Source: Peribacillus saganii (lineage in GTDB: Bacteria > Bacillota > Bacilli > Bacillales > DSM-1321). Taken from it: a stretch of 64,000 nucleotides of DNA. The notes beneath the pieces are model-generated. The model did no database searches and had not been told where the DNA came from. It saw only the letters and a program-made list of their open reading frames with translations. This document shows positions 53,033 to 61,141 of this stretch, in pieces (the stretch's first letter is position 1; every line of letters starts with the position of its first letter). Location: the NCBI RefSeq assembly GCF_003429095.1, contig NZ_QVTE01000017.1, forward strand, positions 62,001 through 126,000, read 5' to 3'. Position numbers and translations under genes: made by a program.

Positions 53033-53374
53033 ATGGGTAAAATATGGTTTCCAAATAGCGGAAAAGGCTACGGAAATGGATATAATGGCGGCAATGGAGG
53101 GTCTTCCAGAAGCGACTCCGAGAGCGATTCCCGCTCCGATGTGGATTTTGAAATAGACAACGATACAAGAAGCGACAGTGAAGTGGATAGTGAAAACGAA
53201 GTAAAAAACGTTACCCGTAACGTCAACGTTGCGAGGTTATCTGACAGCGGTAATTCAAAAATCGATCTTAACATCGATGTGGATTCTGATTCCCGGGCAA
53301 GAGTCCGTTCCCGCTCTGAATCTGATTCAGACCAAGAACAGGATCAAGACCAAGACCAGGATATTGAAGATTAA
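53033..53374 (+). CDS. Acidic Ser/Asp-rich repeat protein A
   Basis: 113 residues after GGGAGAAAG. Starts MGKIWFPNSGKG, then Gly/Asn-rich, then alternating Ser/Asp/Arg stretches (SDSESDSRSDVDFEIDND), a core DSGNSKIDLNIDVDSDS, and an end made of QDQDQD-IED. Strongly acidic and low complexity. It shares its layout with the gene at 53795 and the core motif with the gene at 54163. No signal peptide. Coat or exosporium-type proteins of Bacillus can look like this, but I do not know this family. Confidence 0.75.
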   Translation: MGKIWFPNSGKGYGNGYNGGNGGSSRSDSESDSRSDVDFEIDNDTRSDSEVDSENEVKNVTRNVNVARLSDSGNSKIDLNIDVDSDSRARVRSRSESDSDQEQDQDQDQDIED

Positions 53375-53378
53375 TTAT

Positions 53379-53420
53379 AACAGCGGAGCATGGGACAACC
53401 ACCCAGCTCCGCTGTTTTTA
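53379..53420 (+). terminator. Terminator after acidic protein A
   Basis: AACAGCGGAGC and GCTCCGCTGTT, 16-nt loop, then TTTTAC. The following 53446-53686 is a repeat copy; otherwise the gap to 53794 is empty. Confidence 0.85.
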
Positions 53421-53445
53421 CTAGACAAGACATAACATTAAAGTA

Positions 53446-53686
53446 TTTATGTCTAGCTCCAGCGCCCAGCAACTTTTTTTACGGAGTAAAATAAAGCCCC
53501 GACGCACAGGACGTGCTAGTGCCGACGTCGCCACAGGACGTGGCGAACTTAGCCGGCCTCGAGGTCATAAGCCAATCACTTCGGAAGGCAAAAAGCGCCT
53601 TCTGTCAGCGCTTGTCTTATGCTTGCCGGACTTGCACAGGACGTGCTGGCGCCGACGTTCCTTTTGTCAGGGCGCTTCTGCTTTTC
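53446..53686 (+). repeat. Dispersed intergenic structured repeat, copy 5
   Basis: Starts TTTATGTCTAGCTCCAGCGC and ends TCAGGGCGCTTCTGCTTTTC. Termini AGCGCCC (53461-53467) and GGGCGCT (53670-53676). Three AGGACGTG units in hairpins, including GCCAC-AGGAC-GTGGC and GCAC-AGGAC-GTGC, and the hairpin GAAGGC-AAAAAGC-GCCTTC as in copy 1. It separates two paralogous acidic genes. Confidence 0.85.
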
Positions 53687-53794
53687 AAAATATGCTATAT
53701 AATCATAATTCCGCGTTTGCCCTGTGTGTTTGTCCATTCTCCTCCTTCGATTATGAATATACTACTCATATCAAAGCAGAAGGGAGAGGTTATG

Positions 53795-54097
53795 ATGGGA
53801 ATTAATGATTGGTTTTCTCGTGGCAGAGACCGTTCAGATTCACAGTCCGATAGCCGGTCTGATGTGGACTTCGATATCGACAACGATGTAAGGAGCGACA
53901 GTGAGGCTGATAGCGACAATGAAGTGAAAAACTCTACACGCAATACCAATATCGCTAAGATCGCTGACAGCGGAAATTCTAAAATAAATCTGGATATTGA
54001 TGTAGATTCTGATTCCGTTGCCAGGGTTCGTTCAAGAGCAGATTCTGAATCCGAGCAGGATCAGGACCAGGATCAGAGCCAGGACATCGAAGACTAA
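53795..54097 (+). CDS. Acidic Ser/Asp-rich repeat protein B
   Basis: 100 residues. The second of two tandem ATGs (53792, 53795) is preferred, giving MGINDWFSRG to match the start of protein A and a better distance to GGGAGAGG. Layout as in A: Ser/Asp/Arg stretches (SDSQSDSRSDVDFDIDND), core DSGNSKINLDIDVDSDS, tail EQDQDQDQSQDIED. The frame is open upstream into repeat copy 5, but that part is not protein-like. A diverged tandem duplicate of A. Confidence 0.75.
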   Translation: MGINDWFSRGRDRSDSQSDSRSDVDFDIDNDVRSDSEADSDNEVKNSTRNTNIAKIADSGNSKINLDIDVDSDSVARVRSRADSESEQDQDQDQSQDIED

Positions 54098-54105
54098 AAA
54101 TGCTT

Positions 54106-54142
54106 GGCGGAATATGGGGTTCTCCTATTCCGCCTTATTATA
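54106..54142 (+). terminator. Hairpin after acidic protein B
   Basis: GGCGGAATA, 11-nt loop, TATTCCGCC then TTATTAT. A terminator with an interrupted T-run, or an attenuator before the next gene. Confidence 0.55.
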
Positions 54143-54162
54143 GAAAGATAGAGAGTGAGATT

Positions 54163-54492
54163 ATGGATAAATTTTTTCGTTCTATGTCATCTAGTGCTTC
54201 GAATAACAATACTGAAACGCAGGAAATTGCAAAAAATAATTCAGCGATTGGCCACAGCGGGAATTCCAATGTGGATGTCCACGTAAGTGTCGAGGTGGAC
54301 ACAAGGCCTATAGCCTATGCTATGCTTTGTGCACTATTAGCTTCAAACCAGCTATCTAACCAGCAATTTGAGACAGCTGTTAAAAAATGGGAGGATTTAT
54401 CCGATTCAAAGAAGGATAAATCGAGCGAGGAGAAATCAGAGCCATCATCCAAAGTTAGATTATTCGGCCAAGCGAGAAGGGAAGCCAAATAA
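54163..54492 (+). CDS. Related small protein C (shared SGNS motif)
   Basis: 109 residues from the ATG (MDKFFRSMSS) with GAGAGTGAG upstream; the frame is open to 54100 but runs through the hairpin. It has Asn/Ser-rich residues 8-30, a core GHSGNSNVDVHVSVEVD that matches the cores of A and B, then a helical half (IAYAMLCALLASNQLSNQQF) and a charged tail. The common core marks it as a member of the same gene cluster. Function unknown. Confidence 0.7.
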   Translation: MDKFFRSMSSSASNNNTETQEIAKNNSAIGHSGNSNVDVHVSVEVDTRPIAYAMLCALLASNQLSNQQFETAVKKWEDLSDSKKDKSSEEKSEPSSKVRLFGQARREAK

Positions 54493-54933
54493 TTGGCAGT
54501 TATTTGCCTTCCTTTTACATAGTCTTAATAGATGAAAGATGGATTCGTTAAAGATTGCAAACTGCTAAGCTCTGTTCTCCACTTCGCCAGCCGGGGTGGG
54601 TGTGACGAATAAAATTATGTTTTTAAATATTAACTCGTACAGATGGTTCTTGATAAAGTTTCAAGGTATCCGCAATATCTCACTTCGCGTCGAATGACTG
54701 AATCTGCATCAGCAGAATAATGAAAACAGAGCCTCGAAATACCGTAACAATCAAAATAGGTAATCCCAAGCCGGTATATGATTTCTTGGCTGCTCTTCCT
54801 TTTAACAATTGATAATAAAAGATTGGGAAAAACGGGTTAAATAGTTGGAAGGTAATAGGGGGATTTTGTTGTAGGAAAGAAGAAACTTTAGCATAATGGG
54901 AGAGTACCATTTTGAAAGATGAGGATTACAATT
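54493..54933. other. Intergenic region before yufK
   Basis: About 440 bp without a gene. A fragment AACTCGTACAGATGG (about 54632-54646) resembles the left flank of the dispersed repeats, but no body follows. No promoter is certain. Confidence 0.4.
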
Positions 54934-55491
54934 ATGAAAAATACATACTTAACTGGCTATTTCCCCTTGATTTCAATTATGCTCTTCAGCCTATCCTTTT
55001 CGATTTATACAGAATTGAAGGCTGTCGTTCTTCTGAAAAGTGTAGGGGTTTATAACGGCATGCTTGAATTTGTGCCGGATGCAGGCATCAAATTGTCCCT
55101 GCTGCTCGTATTATTTATCCTTTTCTTTATGCTGTTTGCTGCTTTAAAACTCATATCAGATACTGTGCTCGAGCTGTCCCTGCTTTTCTTTTCGAAGGAA
55201 TCTGAGGGAGAGGGACTGAAAAGCATCCGGCTTGGATCAGTCATTTATTTCATAGGCGGAGCACTTTCACTTTTGAGCATTAAGTTTATAGCAGGTATTA
55301 TTGGAATCTTTATTGCAGCAACGATAACTGCCTTTATTTATTTTGTCTATAAAATCCAGTCAAGCCTGTCAACTGTGCGATTGATTGGATTAATCTTTTT
55401 TCATACCTTTATTTGGGCCGCATTAGTTTTTACAGTTGTGTTCGCCTTCCTGAAGCTGTACAACAGCATAATGGCCAGCCTGCCTGTTTAA
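54934..55491 (+). CDS. yufK: YufK, DUF5366 membrane protein
   Basis: The ATG at 54934 follows ATGAGGATT and gives 185 residues, the YufK length; 54919 would add five residues without a site. Four to five membrane helices: LISIMLFSLSFSIY, LSLLLVLFILFFMLFAAL, SVIYFIGGALSLL, and the last two near the C-terminus. Family of unknown function found next to mrp genes in Bacillus. Confidence 0.8.
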   Translation: MKNTYLTGYFPLISIMLFSLSFSIYTELKAVVLLKSVGVYNGMLEFVPDAGIKLSLLLVLFILFFMLFAALKLISDTVLELSLLFFSKESEGEGLKSIRLGSVIYFIGGALSLLSIKFIAGIIGIFIAATITAFIYFVYKIQSSLSTVRLIGLIFFHTFIWAALVFTVVFAFLKLYNSIMASLPV

Positions 55492-55896
55492 GAGGTCTGT
55501 GAATGGAACTCGGAGATTTTAACTGGGTTTCTGTTTGATTATAGGAGGTGTGAAAAGTGGTGCAGTTTCGCTCCCTTCGATACAGGCTTTGGCGGGAGTG
55601 GAAAGATGAGGGGTGATATTCCGGCAGGGGCAATAAAGAACAGTTATATTCGCCCTTCAAGGCAATTTTTTAACTGAAAATAATTATTTTAAGCTTGCTT
55701 GCCAAGGGAAAGGTTTTTAAAGTGGCAATGTTATTTCTATCAATTTTTATCTGTTATCGTCAACTTTTGGAATATATCGATTTCTTGGCAAGGTTCGCAC
55801 CCTCAGGGTAGACTAATTGCGGTGCAGCAGGGCGAAGCAGAGCTGCTGAGTAGCAACTCGAGCTTCTGCTGGTTTTTTACATACCTATAAGTATCT
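55492..55896. other. Intergenic region yufK-pbpD with a possible leader peptide and terminator
   Basis: Plus strand: ATAGGAGGTG precedes a GTG at 55557 that opens a 19-codon peptide (VVQFRSLRYRLWREW, then KDEG stop). About 210 nt on, AGCAGAGCT...AGCTTCTGCT forms a hairpin followed by TTTTTT (about 55833-55882). No plus-strand gene follows before convergent pbpD. The remainder is featureless. Confidence 0.35.
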
Positions 55897-57756
55897 TCAC
55901 TTCACCTGCTTCATGACTTCCTTCCAAATCTCAAGATGCGGGCCTGAAGGCTGAATGTTTAACATGCTTGCAGGCTGGTCTTTGCCAATCCAGACACCGG
56001 CTGTGTAATCATCAGTGAGACCCACGAACCAAAGGTCTTTTACATCATTTGTAGTCCCTGTTTTGCCTCCAATATAATCTCCGGAAACATACGCTTTCCT
56101 GGCCGTTCCGCTTATCATCGTTTCATGGAGCAGGATTCTCATTTTTCTGACAGTCGGTTCTGACCATACTCTTACAGGTGTATCCTTCCACTTATATAGC
56201 ACATTGCCTTGTTTATCAAGAATCTGGGTGATGGCACGCGCAGGCTGGTAGGAGCCATTGTGAAACGATGAATAGGCATTTGTCAGTTCAAGCGTGCTCA
56301 CCCCATCTGTCAGTCCGCCAAGTGCAGCGGAAAGGACATGGTCTTTTTCATTTACCTTCTTAAAATGAAATGGATCAAGCCTCTGGAAGCTTTCATCAAT
56401 ACCTGTTTGCTGAAGCAGCCTTACTGCAGGTGTGTTATAGGATTGGGCGAAAGCTTTCCGGATGGAAACCATTCCATAACTGTCTCCAGAATAATTCTTT
56501 GGGCAATAATCCTTTTCACAGAAGGAGGCGGCACTGATTTTCCGGTCTATATCTGCATTCATTGCTTCCAGATACGGACCATAGACAAGAAGTGGCTTTA
56601 TTGAAGAGCCCGGCTGCCGGTAACTTTGAAACGCTCTGTTAAAAGATTTTTTTATATAATCTTTTCCCCCAATCAAAGAGACAAGCTGGTGCGTATTATG
56701 CTGTAAAACCACTATTGCACCCTGCACCGGAATCGAGTTCAGTCTGCGTTCTAATGTCTGTTCTGCTTTTTCCTGCAATCGGGTATCAAGGGCCGTTTGG
56801 ACAACAATTCCTGATTGGTTCAAATCTTTAATCCTATCTGTGAGTTTTTGCTGTGCGAGCTCCCGTGTTGCGGTTCCTGGACTGGACAGGTCCTTCTGCA
56901 GTCCTTCCGATTGGGCAATTAGCTCTTCCAGCTCTGATTCAACGTAAGTAACATAGTCTGGATATTTATCTTTACCCTTGGTAACATGCAGAACAACAGG
57001 TTCTTTAATCAGCCTCTTATACTCATCATGCGATAATTTTCCGACATCTTCCAGCTGCTTGAGAATTCGTTCCTGTCGAAGCTTAGTGTCGGGGAAATGG
57101 GTCAGCGGATTATATTTCTCCGGATTGTTCGGGATAGCAGCCAAAAAGGCAAGCTCTGCTTTGGTCAGATCTTTCGTTTCCTTACCGAAGTAATAGCGTG
57201 CAGCCGATTCAATCCCGTATCTGCCATTTTGAAAGAATATCGCATTCACATAAAGCTCAAGAATTTTCTTTTTTGATAGCTTTCGTTCGAGCTGATAGGA
57301 GAAGAGTACCTCAGATAGCTTTCGATTATACGATTTTTCATGTGTCAGATAGAGATTACGAGCCAGCTGCTGGGTAATAGTGCTTCCTCCCTGCTCAATT
57401 GAATTATTCTGGGAATTGGCAATCAGCGCCCTACTGATGGCACTGCCGTCAATTCCGGCATGCTCATAAAATTGCCGGTCTTCTATCGTGACGAAAATAT
57501 CCTTAAGAAAGTCAGGAATTTTCTCGTCTGGCAGGTAAATTCGCTTTTCGTCAGCAGATAACTCGGATATGATTGTTCCGTCAGCCGCTGTAATAAAACT
57601 GGATTCAGGCAGCTTTATTCCCTTAAGATCAATCTTGTCATCCAAAAATTGGTGGAAGCCTTGAGCATTGGCCCATTCGCTATAGCTAAAAAAGACAAGC
57701 ATGGAAAGCAAAGGAACCAGTAGGAGAATCATCATAAAACCTAAAAGTGTGCGCAA
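55897..57756 (-). CDS. pbpD: Class A penicillin-binding protein (PBP4 type)
   Basis: 619 residues from a TTG start. Residues 3-25 are the membrane anchor. The glycosyltransferase 51 domain has TIEDRQFYEHAGID (catalytic Glu), GGSTITQQLARNLYL and KILELYVNAIFF. The transpeptidase domain has RQPGSSIKPLL (active Ser and Lys), SYNTPA (SxN) and GGKTGTTND (KTG). It polymerises and cross-links peptidoglycan outside the cell. Position next to yuxJ and kapD, and a length near 624, match B. subtilis pbpD. A hairpin with T-run follows but for the opposite strand. Confidence 0.93.
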   Translation of the reverse strand: MRTLLGFMMILLLVPLLSMLVFFSYSEWANAQGFHQFLDDKIDLKGIKLPESSFITAADGTIISELSADEKRIYLPDEKIPDFLKDIFVTIEDRQFYEHAGIDGSAISRALIANSQNNSIEQGGSTITQQLARNLYLTHEKSYNRKLSEVLFSYQLERKLSKKKILELYVNAIFFQNGRYGIESAARYYFGKETKDLTKAELAFLAAIPNNPEKYNPLTHFPDTKLRQERILKQLEDVGKLSHDEYKRLIKEPVVLHVTKGKDKYPDYVTYVESELEELIAQSEGLQKDLSSPGTATRELAQQKLTDRIKDLNQSGIVVQTALDTRLQEKAEQTLERRLNSIPVQGAIVVLQHNTHQLVSLIGGKDYIKKSFNRAFQSYRQPGSSIKPLLVYGPYLEAMNADIDRKISAASFCEKDYCPKNYSGDSYGMVSIRKAFAQSYNTPAVRLLQQTGIDESFQRLDPFHFKKVNEKDHVLSAALGGLTDGVSTLELTNAYSSFHNGSYQPARAITQILDKQGNVLYKWKDTPVRVWSEPTVRKMRILLHETMISGTARKAYVSGDYIGGKTGTTNDVKDLWFVGLTDDYTAGVWIGKDQPASMLNIQPSGPHLEIWKEVMKQVK

Positions 57757-57840
57757 ACAATCAATCTTCCAATCTATTTAAAATTTTGTTTCGCGGGCAT
57801 CGCAAGGCCTGGATTTCGTAATGGAATCCCCGCAAATGAA

Positions 57841-59043
57841 TTAACCTGCTTGGGTCTCTTTCATTTTACTCCACCATAATAAGGCAAAACCTGTAAGGAA
57901 TAAAGAGCTTGTCAGGAAAAAAACTGAGGAAATTCCGGCAATGCTTGCGACTATTCCTCCAGCTGTTGGGCCTATAACATTTCCAAGGAAGCGGAAGCTA
58001 ACATTATAGCCTAAAATTTCGCCCTGCATGGAAGCCGGGGCAGCCTGCCTGATATAAGCGGTAATACAAGGCAGCAGACCGCCAAGAGCAATTCCTTGCA
58101 TAAAGCGGAGCAGCATTAGCTGCCAAAGTTCAGTAACGAATGACTGCGGAATAACGATAATAGCTGCTGAGACTAAAAGCATCATGATTACCTTCTCGTA
58201 GCCGATTCGATCGCCTAGATTACCCCAATGTCTTGCTGAGAGAAGGTTGCCAAACCCAGCTGATGAGAACACAAGGCCGGCCAGGAATGCGATTGTATTG
58301 CCATGTGTCAGCTGTCCAACGTATAGAGCCAGCAATGGCTGAATACTAAAATTCGCAGCCTGCATGCAAGTTGAAATTAGCATGACCGATATCAAAACGG
58401 GATTCTTGAAAATATAGCTAAGCACTTGCCTTCTGTTGTAAGTTTTTTCCTTTTCCTTTTTATTTTCCTTTTTCGATTCATGAACTCCGAATGCTACTGC
58501 AGTTGCAGCCAGTGAAATACCTCCGGCAGTTAGGATAAAGGTATACTCGAAGCCAAAAGTATCAGCCAGAAGACCGCCAATCAAGGGTCCGCACAAACCG
58601 CCTGTCACTGTTCCGGTTTGCAAAGTTCCCAGTGTTTTGCCAGCCGTTTCTTTAGGCGTTTGGGATACGATAAGTGCCATCGAGGTTGGAATAAAGCCGG
58701 TTACAGCTCCCATGGCCATTCTCAAGAAAAAAAGCGTATAAACGGATTCAGCAAAACCCATCAGGAAAATGCATAAAGCGATCCCATATCCAGTAATCAT
58801 AAGAATCGGCTTGTATCCGTGCCTGTCGCCAAATCTTCCCCACATAGGAGAAAAAATGAAGGCGGTCACGAAGGTAACACTAAACACATAACCGGCCCAT
58901 CGCTGCACAAAATCTCCACTGTAGGATCCCATACTATCAATGTAAAGTGACAAATATGGAAGTATCATGGTAGCGCTGGCAGATACTAAAAAGTTGCTGA
59001 TCCACATAATAGTTAAGTTTCTTTTTTGCTGAATTGTGAACAC
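57841..59043 (-). CDS. yuxJ: MFS drug-efflux-type transporter
   Basis: 400 residues, 12 membrane helices, GTG start. Major facilitator, DHA1/MdtG-like: the loop 2-3 motif reads GRFGDRHGYKPILM and motif C is LGTLQTGTVTGGLCGPLIGG; the second half repeats with WGNLGDRIGYEKVIMM. The central loop is Lys/Glu-rich (KKENKKEKEKTYNRR). Acts as a proton-coupled exporter, with substrate unknown. The order pbpD-yuxJ-kapD fits B. subtilis. Confidence 0.88.
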   Translation of the reverse strand: MFTIQQKRNLTIMWISNFLVSASATMILPYLSLYIDSMGSYSGDFVQRWAGYVFSVTFVTAFIFSPMWGRFGDRHGYKPILMITGYGIALCIFLMGFAESVYTLFFLRMAMGAVTGFIPTSMALIVSQTPKETAGKTLGTLQTGTVTGGLCGPLIGGLLADTFGFEYTFILTAGGISLAATAVAFGVHESKKENKKEKEKTYNRRQVLSYIFKNPVLISVMLISTCMQAANFSIQPLLALYVGQLTHGNTIAFLAGLVFSSAGFGNLLSARHWGNLGDRIGYEKVIMMLLVSAAIIVIPQSFVTELWQLMLLRFMQGIALGGLLPCITAYIRQAAPASMQGEILGYNVSFRFLGNVIGPTAGGIVASIAGISSVFFLTSSLFLTGFALLWWSKMKETQAG

Positions 59044-59225
59044 CTCTTTTGGTTGCTTTGTAAGTATTTCGCAACTCTAAATATTAGTATACATGAATCC
59101 TTCAGAAAATTTAAAAAAACGATTAATGAAAGAAGAAAATCTGCTATAATGTGAAAAAGCAAGTGCCGGCTATGTTTCTAAGTGAAAATTTTTATAGAGA
59201 ACTAAGTATGAAAGGAGGAATCCAA

Positions 59226-59849
59226 ATGGAGGGTGAAGAACAATATCTTTTCATCGATTTTGAATTTACAATGCCTGAGGGGAAAGCCAAACCAGAAGGC
59301 TTCTATCCGGAAATTATCGAAGTGGGATTGGTATCAGTCATTGGGGACCGTATCTATGACCAATATTCTTCATTCGTCGCTCCTGTTAAATTTCCTGTAT
59401 TAACTGACCGCTGCAAAAAATTCCTGAACATTACACAGGAGCAGGTGGAAAAGGGGATTACTTTTCAGGAATTGGTATTCTGGCTTAGCGAATATGATAA
59501 GCTGCAGTCAAGCATAGTGGTAACTTGGGGAAATATGGATATGAAGGTACTGCGCCAAAATTGTCAGCAGGCAGGTCTGGAATTTCCTTTAAACGGTAAA
59601 AAAGTTGATCTTTCGATGGAATACAAACGTTTCTTCGGGGACCAAAACCAAACAGGTCTTTGGAAAGCTGTTAAGGAATATGGCAGCGAAGGAACAGGGA
59701 AGCACCATCGGGCATTGGATGACGCGTTAACCACATATAATATTTTTAAGTTGGTAGAACAGGATAAAAAATATATGAAAAACCATCAGTCGACCACCAT
59801 TGGTGACCGGATTGATTTATCCCAGGTTTTAAACAAACTAGCATTATAA
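59226..59849 (+). CDS. kapD: KapD, DEDDh exonuclease-like inhibitor of the KinA pathway
   Basis: The ATG at 59226 lies after AAAGGAGGAATCC and gives 207 residues. Exonuclease fold: FIDFEFTM (motif I, D and E), WGNMDMKVL (motif II Asp) and HHRALDDA (motif III His and Asp). In B. subtilis KapD restrains the KinA route to sporulation; whether by nuclease action is not settled. Convergent with kapB across a repeat copy. Confidence 0.9.
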   Translation: MEGEEQYLFIDFEFTMPEGKAKPEGFYPEIIEVGLVSVIGDRIYDQYSSFVAPVKFPVLTDRCKKFLNITQEQVEKGITFQELVFWLSEYDKLQSSIVVTWGNMDMKVLRQNCQQAGLEFPLNGKKVDLSMEYKRFFGDQNQTGLWKAVKEYGSEGTGKHHRALDDALTTYNIFKLVEQDKKYMKNHQSTTIGDRIDLSQVLNKLAL

Positions 59850-59888
59850 AAGCCAAATCATCCTAATATGATTTGGCTTTTGTTTTTA
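59848..59888 (+). terminator. Terminator at the end of kapD
   Basis: AAAGCCAAATCA and TGATTTGGCTTT, 8-nt loop, then TGTTTTTAT: perfect 12-bp stem starting in the stop codon. Confidence 0.85.
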
Positions 59889-59924
59889 TAAGAAAGAATT
59901 GTGGATTGCAAAAGTAGTGAAGTT

Positions 59925-60116
59925 TATATCCAGCTCCAGCGCCGATTAACTTTTTTACGAAGTAAAAATAAACATCTTTTTTCGCCGGGAAAAAAAGCCC
60001 CGACACACAAGGCACGCTGTGGCAACGATACATCACACGAATTTAGGCGTAAGGATGGGGCTCTGGTGCCAGCGTTGCAGCACGACATGGATACGCCGTT
60101 CTTCGCCTCCCAGGGA
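59925..60116 (+). repeat. Dispersed intergenic structured repeat, copy 6 (right-truncated)
   Basis: Starts TATATCCAGCTCCAGCGCCG, then AAAAAAGCCCCGAC as in copies 3 and 5, CGATACATCACACGAA and GTTCTTCGCCTCCCAGGG. The GGGCGCTTTCGCTTTTC end is missing and the kapB stop begins 2 nt later. Confidence 0.75.
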
Positions 60117-60117
60117 T

Positions 60118-60504
60118 TTACTTAAAATAATCCTCTTCCAATCCTCTGATCAGTTCCAGGCTTTTTTCTTTCCATTCATTGTCTCCGTCGTCCAAGTTTT
60201 CCTTCATTTTTTCGACAGCTTCCTTGAGTGATTCCTTATAGTCAGGGATTTCCCCATCGTATGGCTTTACCATATTTACAGGGATATTTGCCTGCTCACG
60301 GAAAGCGAGGGCACGCCTTTGGTGAAAGAAATCGACATCAACTTGCTTCGGGTTATGCAAATCCCCCTGCATCGGATGTTTGGCTACTGCAAGCACTCTG
60401 ACAAGAATTGCGTTTGGTTTGATATCGGTAATCTCCCCAATATATTTTCCGGTTTTGTATATGGCTGTTACTTTATTTCCGATCTGAAGCATGCTATCGC
60501 TCAT
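60118..60504 (-). CDS. kapB: KapB, kinase-associated protein B
   Basis: 128 residues after AGGAGAG. KapB is needed for KinB signalling into the sporulation phosphorelay. The N-terminal half is an SH3-like beta barrel (GNKVTAIYKTGKYIGEITDI), the middle has HPMQGDLHNPKQVDVDFFHQRRAL, and the tail is helical. KapB is called a lipoprotein in B. subtilis; here there is no signal peptide or cysteine near the start, so this protein should be cytosolic. Confidence 0.92.
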   Translation of the reverse strand: MSDSMLQIGNKVTAIYKTGKYIGEITDIKPNAILVRVLAVAKHPMQGDLHNPKQVDVDFFHQRRALAFREQANIPVNMVKPYDGEIPDYKESLKEAVEKMKENLDDGDNEWKEKSLELIRGLEEDYFK

Positions 60505-60656
60505 TAATATTCTCTCCTATCGGTATTTGTTTAAATTAGATAACAACTATTCCCTTTTGTTGTTATTTTCCAAGAAAAGATTCTAAGTAGAATTGGAATA
60601 GAAAAAATTGTTATAATAGCAGAAGTGATTCTGTCAGAGAAGAAAGGATGTAAGGC

Positions 60657-60878
60657 ATGACCTTTATTAATAGCTTTGTAGTAGCACTGTTCCTCTATTT
60701 CCCTGAGGATAAATCTGAATATCTACCTGCTTTTATTACGTCATTAATTTTCCTTGTCGGTGCTGTCCTAACTACGATATTTATTATCCGTTATTCTAAA
60801 AAGGAAGCACTGAAAACAAAAAAGCTTGAGGAAGAAATTTTAAAAAATAATGAGAATGAACAGCATTCGATTAACTAA
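60657..60878 (+). CDS. Small single-pass membrane protein, unknown
   Basis: 73 residues, ATG with AGAAAGGATG upstream. Short hydrophobic start, then a clear membrane helix (about 25-44, AFITSLIFLVGAVLTTIFII) and a charged Lys/Glu coiled tail. I do not recognise the family. Its own terminator directly follows the stop. Confidence 0.65.
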   Translation: MTFINSFVVALFLYFPEDKSEYLPAFITSLIFLVGAVLTTIFIIRYSKKEALKTKKLEEEILKNNENEQHSIN

Positions 60879-60904
60879 AACGGCGGAATCCCGCCGTTTT
60901 TTTT
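60879..60904 (+). terminator. Terminator after the small membrane protein gene
   Basis: AACGGCGG, AATC, CCGCCGTT, TTTTTT: perfect 8-bp stem. Confidence 0.9.
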
Positions 60905-61141
60905 ATTAGGAGGTATGACTTAATTAAACAAGTACAGTTCTTGTTTCTACCGCGCTTGAAGCTTTACCCGAAAAGCCCCGAGTCTAGGATATAAACGGAT
61001 TATGGGGAGCATTTAAGCGAAAGCACAAACCGAATTAAGGTCTTTAACGCTGTATAAAAGCAAGACTGTCAAGAATTAGTCGAACCTTAATGTGAAGAAT
61101 CATTCGTATACTTTTGTACAAGCCCTCATAACATCCGAAAG

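Noticed and set aside
55800-55882. T-box-like leader (AGGGTAGAC...GCGG followed by a terminator)
   Set aside because: The conserved AGGGTGGNACCGCG is not matched, no stem I or specifier is visible, and no downstream gene exists.
60926-61110. Possible seventh repeat copy (AACAAGTACAG, AAAAGCCCCGAG)
   Set aside because: Only the left flank and one short module resemble the family; there is no AGCGCC start, no AGGAYGTG unit and no GGGCGCT end.
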